A stretch of DNA of 64,000 bases from Xenopus tropicalis (GCF_000004195.4 NC_030681.2:86429539-86493538), one strand, 5' to 3'. Shown: positions 35,461-49,330, numbered from the stretch's first letter. Notes: generated from the letters alone by a model not told the origin. Translations and numbers: made by a program.

Positions 35461-36249
35461 CCCAACTTAATATGTATATCTGCTTATCAAGTGCAATACT
35501 TAAGAGAGGGATTTCTCTACTGGCAATCTAATATCTCCCAAGAACCAAACATGGAGTAACTTCAGATTTTCTGTTTGTCCTGTTTAGCTCAAGAAATAAT
35601 AAAAAATATGATTTTGTGATTAAAACAACAGACAAAAAGTATGCTCTGCTCAAGCCTTATTCATTGTTCTTATGTTAAAAAAGGGTGTATACCGTCCCTT
35701 TAAAACATCACATGGTAATTTGGCTTCATTCTATTTACAACACAGACACAACACATTGGACAATACTTATTAACCTTGTGATTTTACATTTTTTATTGCT
35801 CTTATTCTAAATTGCATCCTAATGTTTTAATACCATTCAGTACAATTTTGAGCATTTTTCTCTTGATCCATTGTATTAAAAATCAAGTAATAAAAAAAAC
35901 AGAACAACAAGCAGTAGTAATAACAATAATAATATATGTAATAATAATTTTCCACATTTTCCATAATTTTCCATGCTTGGACAAGGGGTATGCAGAAAAG
36001 GTACCTGCCTGGCACCCCAGAGTTGTGCCCTAGGTAGGTGCCCCTTCTGCCTACCCCTAATTTCAGCCCTGAATGTAAATTTAAACCCTCCTACTACTGA
36101 AGTGCTTGGGGAATTAGTGGAAGTTAACATTTTTACTGCTTTGACTCAGAGTGTCAGTTTCACACAGCCTAAAGTAACTGTATATTGTGGTAGTGAGCTT
36201 TTGTGGGTTTGAGGGTGCAATTGTGTTAGTCTAACAAAACTATAAGTTC
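35461..36249. repeat. Intergenic with two degraded repeats
   Basis: 35515-35705 is the third copy of the 11846/12413 repeat (CCTGTTTAGCTCAAGAAATA, ATTTTGTGATTAAAACAAC). 35983-36074 (GCCCCTTCTGCCTACCCCTA, ending CAGCCCTG) resembles the hAT element at 5866 but has no detectable target duplication. Confidence 0.5.
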
Positions 36250-36971
36250 CATGCAGGATGCTGCCAGTTTGCAGAGTGATTTGGCAAAGTTGGAAAATGA
36301 GGTTCAGTGTTGACAAGTGCAAAGTTATGCACTTTGGTAGAAATAATACAAATGCAAGTTATATACTAAATGGTAGTTTGTTTGGGGTATACTTAATTCA
36401 GAAGGATCTGGGGATTTGTGTAGATAAAGTTGTCTAATTACAGGCAGTGTCATTCTGTGGCCAATAAAGCAAATAAAGTGCTGTCTTGTATAAAAAGGGC
36501 ATTGACTAAAGGGATTGAAACATAATTTTGCCTCTTTATAGGTCTCTGGTAAGGCCTCACCTTGAGTATGCAGTGCAGTTTTGGGCTCCAGTCCTTAAGA
36601 AGGATATTAATGAGCTGGAGAGAGTGCAGAGACGTGCAACTAAACTGGTTAAGGGGATGGAAGATTTAAACTATGAGGTGAGACTGTCGAGGTTGGGGTT
36701 GTTTTCTCTGGAAAAGAGGCGCTTGCGAGGGGACATGATTACTCTGTACAAGTACATTAGAGGGGATTATAGGCAGTTGGGGGATGTACTTTTTCCCCAT
36801 AAAAACAATCAGCGCACCAGAGGTCACCCCTTTAGATTAGAGGAACGGAGCTTCCATTTGAAGCAGTGTAGGTGGTTTTTCACGGTGAGGGCAGTGAGGT
36901 TGTGGAATGCCCTTCCTAGAGATGTGGTAATGGCAGATTCTGTCTTTTTTCAACCCTATGTAACTATGTAT
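36250..36971 (+). mobile_element. Second CR1-type LINE fragment, decayed
   Basis: An in-frame segment from 36528 reads L-V-R-P-H-L-E-Y-A-V-Q-F-W, then V-Q-R-R-A-T-K-L and R-L-R-G-D-M-I-T-L-Y-K-Y. This is the same CR1 C-terminal region as the copy at 34.1 kb but from a diverged subfamily. Upstream of 36528 frameshifts and stops break it. The 3' UTR is almost absent: ATGGCAGATTC runs directly into TTTTTTCAACCCTATG, an internal deletion. Confidence 0.75.
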
Positions 36972-37407
36972 AAGGTGAGTGACATCTGTTTTTGCTTAAT
37001 CCCTGTAAAGTGAGAGGACAAGAGTCTTAATTTTTTATTCATTTGATTGCAATGAAGTGTGCAGAAAAGAATATTTTCCTAGAGCTTGCTACAGCTGAAA
37101 TAATTAAACATGTATGTGAGTTGCAAGGCCATTGCATTATTTTTAAAAAGAATACAGAAAGGGATTTTGTTTCACAGCACATCTGAAAGGCTACTTTTTG
37201 CCCATTATTTTATCAAGTGTCATTTTCTTAAATGAAATATCGTCATTATGCAAATTAAATTATTGTCAATGGATTTATAGGAAGTTACATTTAAGAAAAA
37301 TGTCACATATTACTTAATCCAAAAGGTCTATTTATAAATGACTGTTTTAGCATTATTTGTTCACAATCTTATTTAAACAAAAAACATGTTTTGATATGCT
37401 ATTTGGT

Positions 37408-37683
37408 CAGCGTAGGACTGGGACCCCAGGGGCCCACCAGAAAACCTTACACCATAGGCCTGCTCTCCAAACTATTTTTCCTACTTTCCTTGCCCAACCT
37501 CTTTATTCTCCTAGTCTTTTATTCACATGCTAGCATCTATTCTTCCATCTATTTCTCCTCTTTGTTCCCATTCAGATATAGGGAATGACCATAAAACAGA
37601 CCAAATAGTCAGGAGCAGGAGGGATCACTGACACCTGGGCCCACTGGGAGTTTTCCTGGTATCCTGGTGGGCCAGTCCGACTG
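37408..37683. mobile_element. hAT-type non-autonomous element, 276 bp, perfect 8-bp duplication
   Basis: Starts CAGCGTAGGACTGGGACCCC and ends GGTGGGCCAGTCCGACTG. It is flanked by TATTTGGT at 37400-37407 and 37684-37691. Sub-terminal GGGCCCACCAG is inverted as CTGGTGGGCC. No coding sequence. Confidence 0.8.
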
Positions 37684-37982
37684 TATTTGGTTGTTTTAAT
37701 ATATGTAAAATATCATATGATTTATTTTGTCATGAGCATAAACACAGCCCCTATCTTTTTCTAGCTATTAGAGTTTGTTGTATAATTAATTTAATTTAAT
37801 TTGAGCTCTTTGTTTTCCCTTTGATACTAATCTTCCATGTTTATTCAGCATGGGCTACAAAATATGGTTCTATGAATTCCATGTATTGGGCTAAACACAG
37901 ACACTTTCTTTTAAGTTTTACAAAGGGATCCACTGCTTATAAAGAGTTAGTATCACGGTCCTCTATTTCTTGCAAAATCAGA

Positions 37983-38297
37983 TACAGGTATGGGACCTGT
38001 TATCCAGAATGCTCGGGACCAGGGTTTTCCTGGATACCCTTATCTTTTTGTAATTTGGATCTCCATAACTTAAGTCTACTAATAAATCTTGTAAACATGA
38101 ATTAAACCCAATAGGATTGTTTTGCCTCCAATGAGGATTAGTGATATCTTAGTTGGGATTAAGTACAGGTACTGTTTTATTATTACAGAGAAAAAGGCAA
38201 TCATTTTTAAAAATGAGATTTATTTGCTTATAATGAAGTCTATAGGAGATGGCCTTCCTGCAATTTTGAACCTTCTGGATAACAGGTTTCCGGATCT
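37983..38297 (+). repeat. TACAGGTATGGGA family copy, right tip missing
   Basis: TACAGGTATGGGACCTGTTA, GAATGCTCGGGACC, TTAGTTGGGATTAAGTACA and GATAACAGGTTTCCGGAT are present. The final CCCATACCTGTA is replaced by AATTTAATTAATT. Confidence 0.75.
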
Positions 38298-38351
38298 AAT
38301 TTAATTAATTAAGCACCAACTTGAAAATGTACTTTTGTTTAGTACTAGACT

Positions 38352-38569
38352 TACAGTGGCTTGCAAAAGTATTCGGCCCCCTTGAACTTTTCCACATTTT
38401 GTCACATTACAGCCACAAACATGAATCAATTTTATTGGAATTCCATGTGAAAGACCAATACAAAGTGGTGTACACGTGAGAAGTGGAACGAAAATCATAC
38501 ATGATTCCAAACATTTTTTACAAATAAATAACTGCAAAGTGGGGCTGAATACTTTTGCAAGCCACTGTA
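38352..38569. mobile_element. 218-bp Tc1/mariner-type MITE
   Basis: Left TACAGTGGCTTGCAAAAGTA and right TACTTTTGCAAGCCACTGTA are near-perfect inverted repeats that include the TA target. The interior (TTTTCCACATTTTGTCACAT) is typical of Tc1-like ends and has no transposase. Confidence 0.85.
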
Positions 38570-39199
38570 TTTGGTGCATGTCCAACCTATACATTAATAC
38601 TAAGTGCTTGGAAATAGTAATAGTTCAAGTTAAATTGTTAACTCCAATAAACGTTGAAAACTCTCTTGCCACGCAGTTCATGCAATGCATTTTCTGGCTG
38701 ACTGGTTAGGTGATTCCAGTACAATTTAGCAATTTGCTATGCACTTGTAACAAATGGCACATTAGGTTGAGGAAGCACACTAACAAAGCAATAATATCTC
38801 TATATAAAATTAAAAGAAAAAATAATAACATATGTAAAGAGAATTATGAATAATCCTTTGCAGTGGGCATATGTTTATATATATTAGAGTTGCCGTTTAA
38901 TGCTATACCCTCCTATACTATCTCCTCCTGATGCCGAATGCACTAATATTCTCTGCCTGTATCAATGTGCTTTTCCACTTACATATTCTTTACTAGCATC
39001 TGTTCTTTTCTCCCCCATTATCTATGAGTGAGATTGGACTTCAATTTATCACTCCTCTCTGTCCTCTGCTCATCTTCTCACTCATTTCTTTAAAAGTCTG
39101 TTTTTTTTTGCCTTTGACCTACTGTAAGTAAAAAAGCACAGTTTCATTCTGGCTTCCAATAATTGATCTATGTCATTAGCTAGTGATAACTTGGCACCC
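38570..39199. other. Intergenic, nothing recognised
   Basis: AT-rich with T/C-rich patches; no gene or pairable repeat. Confidence 0.45.
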
Positions 39200-39202
39200 A
39201 TT

Positions 39203-39556
39203 GGGCCCGATTCACTAAAGTCCGAAATAAGGAGTGCTATTTATAGCATGCGTTAAAAATCTTATAACTTCTTATTTTTCGCTCGATTCACTAAAAGGAC
39301 ACTTGTCATAATTAAGAAGCGATGTTCTTGGCGTTATTTATCTTGCGACGACATATTTTCAAGCAACGTGCTGCGTAATATGTTGTGCGCTGCGTAATAT
39401 ATTACTTGAAAATATGTCGTTGCAAGATAAATAACGCCAAGAACATCGCTTCTTAATTATGACAAGTGTCCTTTTAGTGAAAAATAAGAAGTGATAAGAT
39501 TTTTAACGCATGCTATAAATAGCACTCCTTATTTCGGACTTTAGTGAATCGGGCCC
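39203..39556. mobile_element. 354-bp near-perfect palindromic MITE (PIF/Harbinger type)
   Basis: Starts GGGCCCGATTCACTAAAGTC and ends with its exact inverse, with ATT on both sides (39200-39202, 39557-39559). Arms of about 165 nt differ by only a few substitutions and one roughly 10-nt indel near CGCTCGATTCAC. Its ends match the decayed transposase-bearing element at 51470. Confidence 0.85.
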
Positions 39557-39721
39557 ATTATGTTTTACAAAATGACTGTAATGGGGCTGCTCTAATGGGG
39601 CTCACTTAGCTCTGCAAATGAAAAAGGCATGCTGAATAATTTTTGATTTTCCCAGTCTACTTGAGATTTTAAGTGACTATTCTGATTGTCTTGTGCTAAT
39701 GTGGAATATATATATATATAT

Positions 39722-39755
<34 letters not shown>

Positions 39756-40522
39756 CTGCACATAACTGAATAGGCTGGCTATAGAGAGTGTTTCTAACTA
39801 CTAGTGTTTATACAGTGTGAAGTGAATCAGTATGTAGTCAATAGCAACAGCAGGTGAAGCTAACATGTCAGATAAAAGGAAGTAAAGTACTGATAGAAAT
39901 GACATTCTAGAAAGAGAAAAGGTTACATGAGTATCTAAGGTGTTCAACATTACCATATCTGATATAGCTGCCTGATAATGAAAGGAGCAGGCTATAAAGG
40001 GCAGTGGAAGTTCAATACTTGTGTGATGAGGAGAGAGCCAGCTCCATGCCATAGGCTGCACCTTATAATTGCACTTCCCCTGTTGCCCAGTCCGGTGAGC
40101 AATGGAGACTGCCCAGCATTCCTCCCAGTCTCAAAGGAGTGTCACCAAGGCTTGTGGCTTGCAGTTTTTTCTAGTACCTTTAATGGCACTTGTGCAGCCA
40201 CATAAAAGACCTTCCAAACATGTCAGCCTTCTTGCTGTATTTAAGCTCCCTTCTGGGTAAATACCTTTTTATCAACTTTCTTAAATGGTTAGTAACATGA
40301 AAAAAATTAAAGAGCTTCATATACTTTCCTAAATACAATGTTTTGTTAACTAGCACATATTCTGCCAGTTTGTTTTGGCAAGTTTTAGAAAAAGACCTTT
40401 ATGGAATTTTTACTTTTTTACTACTTGAAAAAAGGAGTTTCAGAAGAAATGGGGAACAGCAAGCAAACAGTACATGCTGACAAGGGTCCATTAATGGTGG
40501 CAATATTAAAGAAACACCAGTG

Positions 40523-40553
<31 letters not shown>

Positions 40554-41299
40554 GTCTAGGATTATTCTTACATCATTATGGCACAAAATAATATCCAAAC
40601 ATTTATAAATAGGTGAAATATTGTGGCTTTGTTAAACACAGGAAGCATTGCCAACAACAGTAAGAGCAAGAGAATGTACAAAGTACAATGTATTATAATG
40701 GTCTTAGAGTACTTTTTTTTTTTTTAGAGTACCTTTTTTTTTTTCTTCCAGAGTGAATAATGCCATACTGTCATCATAATGTACAGTTATTTGGCACATC
40801 TGTGTATAGAAGGGTATACTGCAGCACCAACAATTTTCTTTTTTTACCATGGACAATATTGGCCACATATGTATGCCGAGAGAAGGGAAGAGAAAATACG
40901 GACATATCTGATACTGTTGATGAACAATACTGTCTTTCAAAATAATGACTTGATAGCAGCATTGAGGGTGCCAGCTTTGGTACATACATTGCTACTTTCA
41001 TCTTAAAGAAGCCCTTTCCCAGTCACAACATGATTCTTTGAAGTATATGGAGAAGAGTCAGTTTAATAGAGGAAAATTATATTTGGAAATTTATGTCAAA
41101 TGTGTCAAAGACCAATTTTATGATAAGAGAGTATGTACAAAGCTCCAGAATAAAAGATGGAAGGCAATGTTGCAACATTTGTACCCGTCTGTTTTTTTTT
41201 CTGCTGATTAAACAATTTTCACATGAACTGAAAAACATTTTTTGCTCCAATTTTTTGGTGGTATTCCAATAGCCCAATGTTTCTTTGATTGTTATATAG
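39557..41299. other. Intergenic with simple repeats
   Basis: 39705-39752 is (TA)n with a central A-run. 40525-40552 is (TAA)n. T-runs lie near 40710-40745. No gene recognised. Confidence 0.5.
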
Positions 41300-41545
41300 G
41301 TACAGGAACTATGATCCAAAGACCCATTATTCAGAAAGCTGTGGATTATGGAATGTCTTTTCATTGGGTCTTGTTTAAGTAAACAATTCTTATATTTTTG
41401 AAACAGTACCTTGTACTTAAGTAAGTAAGCTATCAGACCCAGTAAGTCCTATTGGGTTTTATTTAATGTTTACTTTGTTTAATTAATGTTGTATGATGAT
41501 CCAAATTGAGGAAAGAGCGCTTATCCTTAAAACTCCAGATGCCAG
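41300..41545 (-). repeat. TACAGGTATGGGA family, degraded copy
   Basis: TACAGGAACTATGATCC, CCATTATTCAGAAAGCTGTG and CAGTACCTTGTACTTAA with TATTGGGTTTTATTTAATG follow the family order in reverse. Confidence 0.5.
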
Positions 41546-41767
41546 AAAGAAAGTGAGCAAGGGGATTAGATCATAGTATCCCACACTAGAAAGAGGGTAT
41601 AATTAGAGGAAGCCCCTAATGGCAGCATATTTCTCAGGACAGCCTCTTGCCAGATAAGTCAAATTCTGACTTGGGAGGGGATTGTTCACTAGAGAAGATC
41701 TAGAGATTTTTGATGCATTAAAATTGCTTTTTCTGGCATTCAGAACTGCAGATAGCACAACCTAGAG

Positions 41768-42014
41768 CAGAGGTTGTGAGCCACAGCCAAATATAAAAAG
41801 GCTTGAGGAGGAACAGTAGCATTATGGGGGTGCCAAGTAAAGGCTGTAATTGGCTATTTGGTATCCTCTTTGGCAGTACACCTGGTTTTTATTCAGCAAA
41901 AACTTGCCACCAATTCAGGAATTAAAAAAAAAAGCACCTACATTGGGGATACTGGGAGCAACATCCAAGCGGTTGCTAAGCAATATCTTGCTCTTGAGTG
42001 GTTGGGGACCACTG
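41768..42014. mobile_element. hAT-type non-autonomous element, 247 bp, perfect 8-bp duplication
   Basis: Starts CAGAGGTTGTGAGCC and ends GGTTGGGGACCACTG. It is flanked by ACCTAGAG at 41760-41767 and 42015-42022. The left terminus lacks the CCCCAACC block present at the right end and in the relative at 13343. No coding sequence. Confidence 0.85.
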
Positions 42015-42056
42015 ACCTAGAGTTTGGCCAAAGTTGTAAGGCACCTGTTAATTCTA

Positions 42057-43218
<1,162 letters not shown>

Positions 43219-43735
43219 TATATTTATATTTAGAGTCTTTTGTTTTTAGTTAATAAGTGGGTAATTAGTATGAATATCCGCAAAAATACTTAAAGCAGTA
43301 ACCCGTAGCAGTCACTTGGATCTTTACTTAATTTTCTCACTTGTATGATGATACTGTGTATGATGACTTGTGATTGGTTTATAGTTAACTTCACTGGTGA
43401 CATTTAGCATTTATGTTAGTATATTATTAGTCCCAATGTGATTTACGAAAGAATTGTTACAAAGGTTGATATATACAATACAATGATAATACAATCCTCC
43501 ATCAGCTAAAAGGGTAGACAGATTCTTATAAGGAAGGCAATCCTGTCCTTAGGAGCATAAAACAAAGACAACCAGTGACGCTGTGCTGCATGGCTTTGCA
43601 GTCGTAAAGTAGGTTATAGTGAAGCATGCATAACATGGTCAACTATTTACAGTTCCCGTAGAGGCAAGGGAGCCTGTTAAGTCCCTTGAAATACTTGCTT
43701 CAATTATTTGTGTTAATGAATATCAAAATTCAGCC
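43219..43735. other. Intergenic, nothing recognised
   Basis: AT-rich unique-looking sequence without a gene. Confidence 0.45.
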
Positions 43736-43860
43736 AAAAGAAGCTCCAAACACTCCGGACTTCGGATAAAAAACTCTGTCTTTATTGATCCAATAAAAGC
43801 AAAGGCCTAACGCGTTTCGTGCGCAAGCGCACTTAATCATAGGCTAATGAATATCAATCT
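43736..43860 (-). mobile_element. Penelope-like/SINE-like terminal fragment with hammerhead-like stem
   Basis: On the minus strand: stem GCCT..AGGC, a perfect GTGCGC..GCGCAC hairpin (43819-43832), GAAACGCGTT, then CAATAAAGACAGAG. The first core box reads CTATGATTAA rather than CTGATGA. Order and composition parallel the modules at 14.9-15.1, 57.8 and 59.2 kb. Confidence 0.5.
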
Positions 43861-44319
43861 GCATTCCCTGTTAATTACTTTATTAAAATGTTTCACCCCT
43901 GTCCTTGTTTAAAAGGTAAGGCCTTTGACTATCGTAAGCCACTGTCACAAAAGCTACCATATGTTTTGCTCATGGTTGTCTAAGGAGAACTCCTTATAAA
44001 AACTATAAATTACATTTTGATATACTGATTATACCAATGTACATTAGACTCCCTGGAGTTAAAGTATATAACAAGTTATTAATTAACTTTACAGCCTTTA
44101 AGGAGAAAATTACCCCCAACAGCATTAACCAGGACAGCAGAAACTATATTCCCACATTTATTAATTAGCCACAAACTGTGCATTTAGGATGCTTATTGAG
44201 AACAGAGGTATTGCATTAATTATGTGATTAGATATCATTTTATATGGTGAATATGCTGAAAAGCATAGAGTTCCATTTCATGTTATAAAAACTCCCTGCA
44301 TTTTTCCATATTGAAACCT

Positions 44320-44596
44320 GAGGGGGGGGAGTTTTATGAATTCTTATGGGAGGGGGGGGGGAGCAGGAGACGGGAGAGAGGAGAGAGCGGCGCAGACTCT
44401 GGCCCAAGGAATGAAGGACTTTTCTGAGAGTGAAAGTCAGACACTCTAAGAACATGTTTACAAAAAAGGAAACAAGAAATCCGGTCTTTCTTTTGATAGA
44501 GGATTCAGTGCAGCATTTCTGTGAGTGCTAATGGCTGTATTTACATAGACCTTTCTGATAAAGCTTACTTAGTTTTTACCTTTCCTTCTCCTTTAA
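44320..44596 (-). mobile_element. T2-like TTAA MITE, copy 4, one-ended
   Basis: Ends with CCTTTCCTTCTCCTTTAA at 44596. Reading back, AGCTTACTTAGTTTTTACC and TGTGAGTGCTAATGGCTGTA match the left half of copies 1-3 in reverse. Similarity fades at a G-run near 44325-44360. Confidence 0.65.
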
Positions 44597-44847
44597 GGAT
44601 GTTTAACATCCATTCCTTGTAATGTTCCAGATGTGATCCTGGCATTTTGGAAATTCCAAAATTACTGTATGTAAACGCCTTCTCCCATAGACTCCATTAT
44701 AAACAAATAATTTAAATTGATTTCCTTGCAAATAACTTAGCACACTAACCTAAGATTACACATTCCTAGGCATATGCATATGCTCTTCCAAAACATATCC
44801 CTATATTATTATATTGATCTGAACAAAAATACAAAAAAAGTTTTATA

Positions 44848-45120
44848 TACAAAGGTATGGGACCCATTATCTAGAAAGCTCTATATTACGGAAATCTCCC
44901 ATAGACCCATTTTAATCAAATAATTTTCATTTTAAAAAATTCTCTGTAATAATAAAACAGTACCTTGTCCTTGATCCCAACTTAGATAAAATGAATCCTT
45001 ATTAGAGGCAAAACTATCCTATTGGGTTTATCTAATGTTTAAATGATTAAATTTAGTATAGAGATCCAAATTACGGACAGCCCCAGGTACTGAGTATTCT
45101 GGATAATAGGTCCCATACCT
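44848..45120 (-). repeat. TACAGGTATGGGA family copy
   Basis: TACAAAGGTATGGGACCCATTA to GGATAATAGGTCCCATACCT. The interior CTTGATCCCAACTTAGATAA and TCCTTATTAGAGGCAAAAC confirm reverse orientation. A separate worn fragment lies at 44630-44715. Confidence 0.75.
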
Positions 45121-45299
45121 AATATAAGAACTAGTTTCCTGATTTTTCTAAAACTTGGTTCATGCTCTGTGTTCTTGCCCTTTTTTATATTCCACAGTTT
45201 TATTATTTATTTTATTTTTATTTGCTGTACAATCCATTGGTCTATTTCTCCCTTTTTTCCATAATAAAGAGCTTATTTTATCCGAGGTGCTCTTGAAAA

Positions 45300-45644
45300 G
45301 AAATACTGCATTCCCTTTCTTCTATTCTGTACACATGGATTTCTGTCTCAGACTTCCATCTCAAACCTTTCAGTGCATGGCATTATCCTGTGCAGCTTGC
45401 TCCTCTCCTCCCTTCTTCTCCCTTCTCCCTCCCCTCTCCCCTAACTTCGAGAGATACAGGAGGTGACATCAGACCAAGCTAAAATGGCAGCTCCTATCCT
45501 AAACAAACAGAGAGCTTCTAGGGCTGTTTACTCAGGAATGATAAAGCTTTCTACTGAATAAATAAAAATATAGTGTTCTTGCTTGCACTATTGTGGCTAA
45601 TCTATTGGCAATAAACTGTCTCAGTAGCTTTCCTTCTCCTTTAA
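45300..45644. mobile_element. T2-like TTAA MITE, copy 5, left end missing
   Basis: The right half matches copy 1 (CAGCTTGCTCC, a C/T-rich tract, GATAAAGCTTTCTACTGAAT, CTTGCACTATTG) and ends CTTTCCTTCTCCTTTAA at 45644. Confidence 0.65.
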
Positions 45645-47136
45645 TGTGGTCTTATTTTAGAGATTGATGAGGGCACCATAATGTACATGTCATGGTATAG
45701 TCTAACCAGGTTTTTTTTATGTCTATTTAAGCCAGTTTGTTAGCTGGATGACTTTTTGTTGGATCAGGATGTAGTCTAACTTACTGTACATTTTGTGTTT
45801 AGTTGGATATAATGGCACCATATTCTCATGCAGTTGTCTGTAGTGTAAGTATGACTGCTGCTCCTAACAGTATGGCATTTTGAAGTCCAGTAGCTGGAGA
45901 TAAAGGAGAAGCAGCTGGGCAAGATGAAGTAAAATAAGTGCCCACACCACTGTGACTGAAACCATGAGGAATATGAACAATAAATGCAACTTCAGGTTTA
46001 TTGCACTGGAATAGCAAAGACATGCTTCTGCAGTGTCTCTAATCAAAACATTTTAAAAAAGAACCTAATGAGTACATTCTAATAAACTAGGGTAACTAGC
46101 AGATAGGGTTTAAACTCAGGGAAAAATGTGATAATAACATCCCTTTACATAAAGTGAAGTTAGAGCTAAGTTTGTTATGCTGCAGTGCCAGTCTGGAAAT
46201 AACACTTCAGAGCATGCACTATTCTATTAATTACGATGTTGAGACAGTGCTGATTTCTTCTACTTCATGCCTTTTGGCAGCAAATAAAAACAGTGATTAG
46301 TCAAGTTCATTTGTGTCGTTAAATACAATCTTCTTTGATTTATATTGTTTTTCCTAGTGCTAAAATCCAGCATTTTTTGGTACATTTTCTCAATGCAGCT
46401 GTACAATTGTCTGAGCTCCCAAATCTGAGGACAATGTTTCCAAAATACAGGATAAAATAACTGCAATCAGCTTGCGTCTCCGCCTGAACCAAAAGAGGAT
46501 GACAAAATAAACTTAACCCATTCATTATCAAGATTTATCATTAATTCTGTCAGACGTATGACGCTCATTTTAATTGGATTTGAATTGCTACGACTGAAAT
46601 CCCTTTGCAGTTAGAAAAAGCTGGCATCTAGCGCTTACTAATTTATAGAATCTCCCTAGGTGTCGGGCCCAGAATCAACACACTGCTGGAGCACTAATTC
46701 TTTCCACCTTCTAAAAATTGTTACTAATAAATGACAAATTTCCAACAGACTCAATAATGATGCCCTGCATTGCCCAGATCTGTTCCCTCAAGTTATATGG
46801 CATTAAAGGCTTGTGGTTTTATAGACTTTTTGATTAGTTAGTAATATTACCGCTTGCCTAAAACTATTTAGTTGGAAGCAAATTCCTGTATCATAAAATG
46901 TCATGAAGGCGTAGCATTCCGGTGCTCTTTATACTGCAATTTGTTACATTAGAGTAATTCATGCAGGTCTCCATAAATGGTCCCCATATGCTTAAAGTTA
47001 CTTGTTCAGGTAAATGTATACTGTAGGGTTAATGTGAAAGGATAAGGAATGAAAAATAATGCAACAAATGTAATAACAACAAAGGTAAAATTGTCCTTTA
47101 AAAGTAAACTTTGCTTTTTATCTTATCACAAATGTT

Positions 47137-47138
<2 letters not shown>
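45645..47138. other. Unique intergenic, candidate conserved non-coding block
   Basis: 46540-46990 is repeat-free with balanced base content and homeodomain-like ATTAG/TAATTG cores. The segment GTGCTCTTTATACTGCAATT is typical of the block. No gene seen; conservation is not testable here. Confidence 0.3.
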
Positions 47139-47182
<44 letters not shown>

Positions 47183-47190
47183 CATACACA
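47139..47190. repeat. (TA)n(CATA)n microsatellite
   Basis: TA dinucleotide run passing into ACATACATACAC. Confidence 0.95.
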
Positions 47191-49330
47191 CTATAAATAT
47201 AAAAATTAACTTTCGAAACAACATTGAAAAGGTATTTTGACCATAGTTTTTTTTCAAATTATATCACATTTTCTGAAATAATAGTAAATATACAGCTCCC
47301 ACATGCAGCTCCTGCTTCCACCCCCACCCCTGCATCTGCTCACCCCCCTTCACCCCTTGGATGTCCAGCCCACACCGGCAGCTGGTTAACCCTGTGGTGG
47401 TTCTTAAAGGGGTGGTTTTTAAAGGGCTAAAAACCTAAAAAAAAAGGGGTTTATACCTCCCATCCAGGATATATCCCCTCTGACTTGTTGTACCGTGGTC
47501 CCAACCCATTGGTAAATAATCACTGCCTTAGAGGCACCTGCTTGTGTTTAGCATAAGCCCAATAAGCACTACTGTTAACGAAAAATGTTATATTACATTA
47601 AAAACTAGGAATTTTATTGTTAGCAACAAAACAATGAACATTGCATTCCCAATTTACTGTTTAAGGAGAAGCCAAGAACAACATCATGAGGCTAGAAGGA
47701 CTGCAGTTTCAAGAACCAAACTGCATTTGTCCAGCGCAGGTAATATTGATTGTATCAGACCATGAAAGCCACTTCCATCTATACTATTGAACAACACAGG
47801 AATATTTGATTGAGGTTGTTCTGCAATTTATCTTGACCTTTTATATTGCTGTTTTCCACATTAGAGGCCCAGGGATCTTTTGGTAACTACTTGGGTTTCA
47901 TTTCTTCTATATTGTTTCTAGCTGCTAGCATTTACTGCCATTGACTGCCAGGATTCTCCAGAGTAATTTCAGAGGTTAGCACTGTACTAGGGGTTTTTCC
48001 TGACACATTTATATTGACATTAGAGAACAAAGAGCATTATAACAGCAACTATTATTCCTACTAAAGGCAGAATTTGATCAGCAAGAGTTTGATCCTTATT
48101 TATGCCTTCAATTTGAATGGGGGATTTTAAAAAACAAGTACACTCAACTTATCTCCAACATTTTTTATATGAAAACTTTTTTTTTTAAGAAAATAATAAG
48201 CCTTTGGGTTTAGCAATAATAATGCATTCATGTATTTGTTATGAGTGACCTGTCAAAAATAGTAGTGACTTTAAAGTTGTTCTCATCTTGAAATTACATT
48301 TTGTAAACTAAGAACAGAAAACATTTTACACTTGGTTGAGTTCAGTGATGAAGTTGCTTGGTTAGTTAAATGCACGATGAAAGCAAAAGCAGCTTTTCAG
48401 ATGCTTTCATCAGTGAAAGAATTGGACACGGCCTGATGTTACAGCAGAAAATAGGCTACTTTCTTGTTCTGCAAAATATATGTCACGACCAGTGCTTTTG
48501 GGTGATGTTTTGTCCATCAAAACAGTAGCTGAACAGATGATGAACTATACTGATGTGGGAATCTTGGTCTCCTACATAGGGGCATTTCCGCAGCCTGCTT
48601 ACTTTCTGAATGGTGTGTAGCCCTCTGAGATCTATCTTATATAAAATAACACAATCCAAGATTCTATGTCAATTAGATTGTAAGTTCTTTTGGGCAGGAC
48701 CCTCTTTACCTTGTGTATTGGTAGTTGGTTGTTCTGTATGTTTTCCTGTATGTGTTAATGTAACTAGATCAGATCCTTCTTACCTTTGCAGATATCTTGG
48801 GGCATCAACAAGAAATGATGAACACAGTAGATCTAATTAGTAACAATGTAATGTAAAAGCTAATAAACTTATAATTAATATTTTGCACAAAAAGGATGCA
48901 TGTCTCCAACCAGGAAAATGGATCTCAAAAACCATTATCTTTTCAAAGAGTCTCAACTTATGACTTAGCATAGTGTTTAGGGCAAGCAGTTTCCCAGCTG
49001 GACCATAGCTCTAATTGTCTATTAGGTGATGTGTTAAGTAATAAATGAATTTCCTGTGTCACCCACAGCTTTTTTCTGCAGAGACAATAATCTATGGCAA
49101 TAAAAGTAAGAGGGCAGTGAGAAGAGCAGTGTCATCATGGGAGAAGCGGTCAAAAAAGCAAAATGTATTAAATAACCCTATATTACCCCATGAGAGCCTA
49201 GATTTAATAAAGAATTTACATGCATTCGCCCCATCCATTAAAAAAAAGATATTTGCAGCTTTTTACTGTCATGTGATAATATTGCCTATGTATGACTGCC
49301 ATCCTCAAGGTTAGCATACAGGCATGAGCT
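47191..49330. other. Intergenic, fragments only
   Basis: 47395-47430 (TTAAAGGGGTGGTTTTTAAAG) looks like paired TTAA-MITE ends with little between. The remainder contains no recognised gene. Confidence 0.4.
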
